Source: JBGQBN01 sp041494805 (GTDB taxonomy: Bacteria; Acidobacteriota; Terriglobia; Terriglobales; Acidobacteriaceae). Taken from it: a DNA stretch of 64,000 bases. A model generated the notes under the pieces. The model was given only the letters and a program-made list of their open reading frames with translations. It did not search any database and had not been told where the DNA came from. The first letter of the stretch is position 1. Every line of letters begins with the position of its first letter. Location of the stretch: positions 1 to 64,000 of the forward strand of contig JBGQBN010000005.1 in NCBI GenBank assembly GCA_041494805.1. Direction: 5' to 3'. Shown here in pieces: positions 60,470 through 64,000 of the stretch. A program made the position numbers and the translations under genes.

Positions 60470-62845
60470 GTGCCAAATACGCCCATGAAGTATTTTCCAC
60501 GGATTTTCGTTCCGACCAACAACCGACGGCTCAACGAGTTGATCGGGTTCTTGTTGTGCGTCTCCGCGCTCCTCCTGTTTCTTGCGCTGGCTTCCTATTC
60601 GCCGCTCGATCCTTCGCTGAACAGCGCTTCGGTGCTGACCGGTTCGCGCTCAGCCCGCAACTGGATCGGGGTGGTAGGAGCATTATTTTCCGATCTAATA
60701 CTGCAGTTCTTCGGCATCGGAGCATTTCTGCTTCCCGTCTTGGCCGGCCTCATGGGTGGACGCTGGTTCCGCTCCCGCAAGATTTCTTCTCCCCTGGCGA
60801 AATCGTTGGGCGCAATCTGGCTGCTGGTTTTTGTGCCTGCGTTGCTGGCCCTCTTGCCCGGGCACCTGCGCTGGCTGCATGTGGTTCCCATCGAAGGTCT
60901 GTTGGGACGAATTGTTGGCGACCTGCTCATCCATTACTTCAACTTAGCCGGCGCATATATTGTCTGCGCCAGCATACTCGCGGTAGCGCTGTATCTGTCG
61001 ACGGCTTTCTCCTTCGCCGCGCTCGAAGTCTGGGCGCCGACCCGCTTCGCCTTCGCCATTGCTCTTTGGGATCGATGGGAAGACTGGCAGGACGCTCGGG
61101 CGCGAAAGAAAATGCAGAAGGAATTGGAGAAGCGGCGCGCCGCCAAACCGCTGGTTACGACGCAACTGGTTCCCGCCAGAACTGACGCCTCTCCGCCTCC
61201 GTCACGCGTGGCCGAGCCAATCCGGACGGGCATTGACCGGATGATCGCGCCGGATCCCAGCGAAGAGCACGAGCAACTGGAGCCAGAGCCTGAATCGGCT
61301 GCCCCTGAGGTCACGGAACGCGCTGACAGCGGGCAGAAGTCGAAGACCACCATGCCCCGCATCGCCGGCGGCTACAAGCTGCCGCCCAGCAGCTTGCTGC
61401 ATCGCCCTGACGAGCAGCAAGCAATCGACGCCGAAGAACTCAAGCTGCTGGCCCAGGTGCTTACCGAGAAATACTCCGAGTTCGACGTGCATGGTCAGGT
61501 GACCCAAATCAACCCCGGGCCAGTAGTCACTACCTTCGAGTTCAAGCCCGAGGCTGGCATCAAGTACAGCCGCATCACGAACCTTACTGACGACCTCTGC
61601 CTGGCACTGAAAGCCGAGAGCATTCTGATCGAACGCATGGCGGGAAAGTCCACCGTGGGCATCCAGGTGCCAAACCGCGAGCGCGAGATCATTTGGCTGC
61701 GGGAGAACATTGAGTCGTCCGAGTTCATAGGCTCCCGATCGAAGCTTACGCTGGCACTGGGCAAGGACATCAATGGCCGCATCGTCACCGCCGACCTTAA
61801 CGGGATGCCGCATCTGCTGATCGCGGGCTCAACCGGCACAGGCAAGAGCGTCTCCATCAACGCCATGATCATGTCCATCCTGTACAAGGCGACTCCCGAT
61901 CAGGTTCGCCTGGTGCTGGTGGACCCGAAGCGGTTGGAGTTAGGCGTCTATGAAGGCGTCCCCCACTTGTACACACCCATTATTACCGAGCCCAAGTTGG
62001 CGGCGATTGCCCTGCGTAACGCGGTCCGTGAGATGGAGCGGCGGCTGAAGCTGCTGGCCGAAAAAGGTGTGCGCAACATCGATCAGTACAACAAGCTGTT
62101 TGACGAAGAGTCCACGCGCAGCCTGTTTGGCGATGATTCCGAAGACCGGCCGTTGCCTTATATCGTCATCATCATTGATGAGTTGGCTGACCTGATGATG
62201 CTCGACTCGGGCAACGTGGAGGAGTCGGTTACGCGCTTGGCGCAGATGGCGCGCGCGGTCGGCATCCACCTGGTGCTGGCAACCCAGCGGCCCTCAGTAG
62301 ACGTAATCACGGGCCTGATCAAGGCCAACTTCCCGGCGCGCATGTCGTTCCGGGTGGCAACCAAGGTGGACTCGCGTACCATTCTCGACGCCAACGGCGC
62401 CGAGGCCCTGCTGGGACGCGGCGACATGCTCTACTTACCCTCGGGATCGGCCCGGGTGCATCGCTTGCATGCTCCGTTCGTTACCGAGAAGGAAATCGCC
62501 GCGGTGGTCGAGTTCTGGCGTTCGCAGGGCACAGCCGAATACGAAGAGAAATTCCTGCAGGCTCCCAAGGAAGAGCGCGCAGCCGGCGAGCCTGGTGTGG
62601 CGGGCGAAGACGGCGAGGAAGAGCACGATCCGATTTACGAGGATGCGGTGCGGCTGGTGGTGGAGTTTGGCAAGGCCTCTACTTCCCTGCTGCAGCGCCG
62701 GCTCCGCATCGGCTACGGGCGCGCCGCTCACCTCATCGACTTGATGGAGCGCGATGGCATCGTAGGAGCCGCCGATGGCCCCAAGCCGCGCGAGGTGCTG
62801 AAGCGGCCGAACTGGCTTTCTGAAGTGGAAGAATCGCTCAGGTAA
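60470..62845 (+). CDS. ftsK: DNA translocase FtsK/SpoIIIE
   Basis: The protein is 791 residues from a GTG at 60470 (an ATG at 60485 is equally possible). The first 200 residues contain four transmembrane segments (LLCVSALLLFLALASYSPLD, IGAFLLPVLAGLMGG). A charged linker follows. The motor has Walker A IAGSTGTGKSVSINAMIMSI, Walker B VRLVLVDPKRLELG and LPYIVIIIDELADLMMLDSG. The C-terminal gamma domain is present (ASTSLLQRRLRIGYGRAAHL with LIDLMERDGIVGAADGPKPR), which binds KOPS-like sites. The protein clears chromosome DNA at the septum during division. Confidence 0.95.
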   Translation: MPNTPMKYFPRIFVPTNNRRLNELIGFLLCVSALLLFLALASYSPLDPSLNSASVLTGSRSARNWIGVVGALFSDLILQFFGIGAFLLPVLAGLMGGRWFRSRKISSPLAKSLGAIWLLVFVPALLALLPGHLRWLHVVPIEGLLGRIVGDLLIHYFNLAGAYIVCASILAVALYLSTAFSFAALEVWAPTRFAFAIALWDRWEDWQDARARKKMQKELEKRRAAKPLVTTQLVPARTDASPPPSRVAEPIRTGIDRMIAPDPSEEHEQLEPEPESAAPEVTERADSGQKSKTTMPRIAGGYKLPPSSLLHRPDEQQAIDAEELKLLAQVLTEKYSEFDVHGQVTQINPGPVVTTFEFKPEAGIKYSRITNLTDDLCLALKAESILIERMAGKSTVGIQVPNREREIIWLRENIESSEFIGSRSKLTLALGKDINGRIVTADLNGMPHLLIAGSTGTGKSVSINAMIMSILYKATPDQVRLVLVDPKRLELGVYEGVPHLYTPIITEPKLAAIALRNAVREMERRLKLLAEKGVRNIDQYNKLFDEESTRSLFGDDSEDRPLPYIVIIIDELADLMMLDSGNVEESVTRLAQMARAVGIHLVLATQRPSVDVITGLIKANFPARMSFRVATKVDSRTILDANGAEALLGRGDMLYLPSGSARVHRLHAPFVTEKEIAAVVEFWRSQGTAEYEEKFLQAPKEERAAGEPGVAGEDGEEEHDPIYEDAVRLVVEFGKASTSLLQRRLRIGYGRAAHLIDLMERDGIVGAADGPKPREVLKRPNWLSEVEESLR

Positions 62846-62854
62846 TCGATCTGG

Positions 62855-62897
62855 AAAAACAGCAAGGGCGACCCGCGCGGGTCGCCCTTGTGTTTTT
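62855..62897. terminator. Strong bidirectional terminator between ftsK and the outer-membrane gene
   Basis: The hairpin stem CAAGGGCGACCC / GGGTCGCCCTTG is perfect, with a 4-base loop. It is flanked by AAAAACA on the left and TGTTTTT on the right, giving U-runs for both directions. It serves ftsK (plus) and the converging minus-strand gene at 62907. Confidence 0.88.
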
Positions 62898-62906
62898 GCG
62901 ATCAGT

Positions 62907-63383
62907 TTAGAACCGGAACACCAAGCCACTCGAGGCACGGAAGTTCTTGCTGGAAGAGATACCAGAGAACCGGTCATACAACCAGTCGGCCTGGATCAGC
63001 CGGAACGACAGGGGCTTGCTGCCAAGATCGACACCACCACCCAGCGCCATCGAAAAGCCGCTGGTACTGATGCCTCCACCGGAAGCCGTCGCGCCACCGA
63101 ACAGCGCATGCACGAAGGGGCTGATGCTCCCTTTTCCGGCAGATACAACAGGTCCAAACATGTAAGTGTGATACTTGAGGCCAGAGCCATAGGTACCACT
63201 GAAGTCAGCGGTCACGCCCAGGTAGTGGTTGATGTTTCCGGTGAGCGCGCCGTTCCAGCCGTTAATGTTCGTGCTGGGTTCCAGGTGCGTGTACTGGTAA
63301 CCGCCGAATACTTCGGCCTTCTGGGCAAACGCCGCGAACGAAAAGAAACACACAGCTACCACGATGCTCATAAATCTGCGCAT
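62907..63383 (-). CDS. Small outer-membrane beta-barrel protein
   Basis: The protein has 158 residues from the ATG at 63383, with GAGGAG upstream and a signal peptide (RRFMSIVVAVCFFSFAAFAQ). The longer frame to 63560 would lie upstream of this ribosome site. The mature part is barrel-like: VFGGYQYTHLEPSTNINGW, NHYLGVTADFSGTYGSGLKY, FGPVVSAGKGSISPFVHALF and a final ASSGLVFRF. It resembles porin-like OmpA/OmpW-type small barrels. It is a single gene with its own terminator. The function is unknown. Confidence 0.75.
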   Translation of the reverse strand: MRRFMSIVVAVCFFSFAAFAQKAEVFGGYQYTHLEPSTNINGWNGALTGNINHYLGVTADFSGTYGSGLKYHTYMFGPVVSAGKGSISPFVHALFGGATASGGGISTSGFSMALGGGVDLGSKPLSFRLIQADWLYDRFSGISSSKNFRASSGLVFRF

Positions 63384-63676
63384 CCTTGCACTCCTCAGAC
63401 TTGAATTTTGTACTTCTCTCCCGTACCCGGTAAGACGTTGAAACGTCTTGGCCGGGTTGTCCGAGTGCGGCCAAGGTCGGGAAGACGTTACCTCAAAGGT
63501 ACAATGTCCTCCGGCGATTAATTGCACTGTAATTCGTGCAAGTGACTGAAAGCGCAGCAATTGCCCCTGGATGAGTGCAGTCTCACGTTGAGAGATGCAT
63601 CGTATGTGGCGCGGAAACCAATCTAGGGAGTAGAATCCCGCGAATTCTCTTCTTCCAGTTTCCCGGGTAAGACGCG

Positions 63677-64000
63677 ATGGACGAGATTGTTCTTTCCGGC
63701 GCCGTCATCCTGTTTGTGTTGCTCGGGCCCTGGGTACTGGTCTGGGTCAGCCGTCGCAGACAGAAGCGTGAGCGCGAAGAAGATCGTGAACGTTGGGGAA
63801 ATCTGACGCAGCGGGTCTTCGCGCTCGAGCAAGCGCTGCAGGAATCCAGGAAAACTGACGCCAGGTCAACTTTTGCAAAGCGCCTACCCCACCACCACCC
63901 CCGCATACCCCAGCCCGGCCGAGGATTGGTCTCCGGTGTGGCTCGGAAATCTCGCCTGGTGGTACTACCTTGCCGGCGACTACTCTATGGCGCTGGACCT
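63677..64000 (+). CDS. N-terminal part of a membrane protein, cut by window edge
   Basis: An ATG at 63677 gives DEIVLSGAVILFVLLGPWVL, a transmembrane helix, then a charged coiled-coil (RRRQKREREEDRERWGNL, TQRVFALEQALQE). This resembles the start of DUF2339-type membrane proteins. In the last 110 bases, however, a different frame looks more protein-like (SPAEDWSPVWLGNLAWWYYL), so a frameshift near 63880 or a proline-rich linker is possible. The 3' end is outside the window. The call is tentative. Confidence 0.45.
   Translation, partial: MDEIVLSGAVILFVLLGPWVLVWVSRRRQKREREEDRERWGNLTQRVFALEQALQESRKTDARSTFAKRLPHHHPRIPQPGRGLVSGVARKSRLVVLPCRRLLYGAGP

Overview
The window looks like chromosomal DNA of an Acidobacteriota member, probably a Koribacter/Terriglobia-like soil bacterium. 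This is inferred from gene content: many secreted proteins of unknown function, a Wzi-type capsule locus, a PagL-like outer-membrane deacylase, and a compact DAP/lysine operon with an archaeal-type Asd. It was not tested by any search. The DNA is moderately GC-rich, and gene packing is dense except between about 31 and 37.6 kb.

Region 1 (about 1-30.0 kb, nearly all + strand) is an exopolysaccharide/O-antigen locus. It holds an export protein (partial), a PAP2-Wzi fusion, a Wzz-like chain-length protein, a Wzx-like flippase and a Wzy-like polymerase. It also has a secreted beta-helix protein, several SAM methyltransferases, three GT4-type glycosyltransferases, two lipid-linked sugar transferases (PF02397 type), and nucleotide-sugar genes. 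Gmd and Fcl make GDP-L-fucose. A second set (GmhA, GHMP heptose kinase, nucleotidyltransferase, HAD phosphatase) makes a GDP-activated manno-heptose. A dTDP-rhamnose-4-epimerase-like SDR, a bi-domain MDR/Gfo-Idh oxidoreductase and an AsnB-type amidotransferase complete the cluster. Gene decay is visible: an FkbM methyltransferase with two frameshifts, a 38-codon glycosyltransferase remnant and, just past the locus, a beta-helix pseudogene on the minus strand.

Region 2 (about 31-37.6 kb) is accessory DNA. A minus-strand run encodes an annealing-type protein, a small conserved protein, a RecB/Cas4-like PD-(D/E)XK nuclease, an unknown protein and an HNH nuclease. It diverges from a small ribbon-helix-helix regulator, and the intergenic space holds three GATATC palindromes spaced exactly 11 bp apart. 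Short Cys/His-containing unknown proteins follow on the + strand. No integrase or structural phage gene is visible, so this is a phage-like recombination module or a remnant of one.

Region 3 (about 37.6-48.5 kb) carries envelope and stress genes: a PagL-like lipid A deacylase, outer-membrane proteins, a CBS-domain protein, an MFS transporter, an ECF sigma/anti-sigma/DUF4097 set, shikimate kinase, an AI-2E-type permease and GalT.

Region 4 (about 48.5-64 kb) is core metabolism and cell biology: asd-lysC-dapB-dapA-dapD, a HAD phosphatase, an EcsC-family protein, RNase J, threonine dehydratase, an SH3/TPR-like secreted protein, UppP and FtsK. Three of the four junctions in the lysine operon contain long, unrelated inverted repeats, and DapA carries an unusual C-terminal Cys/His extension. 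No tRNA, rRNA, CRISPR array or intact insertion sequence was seen.
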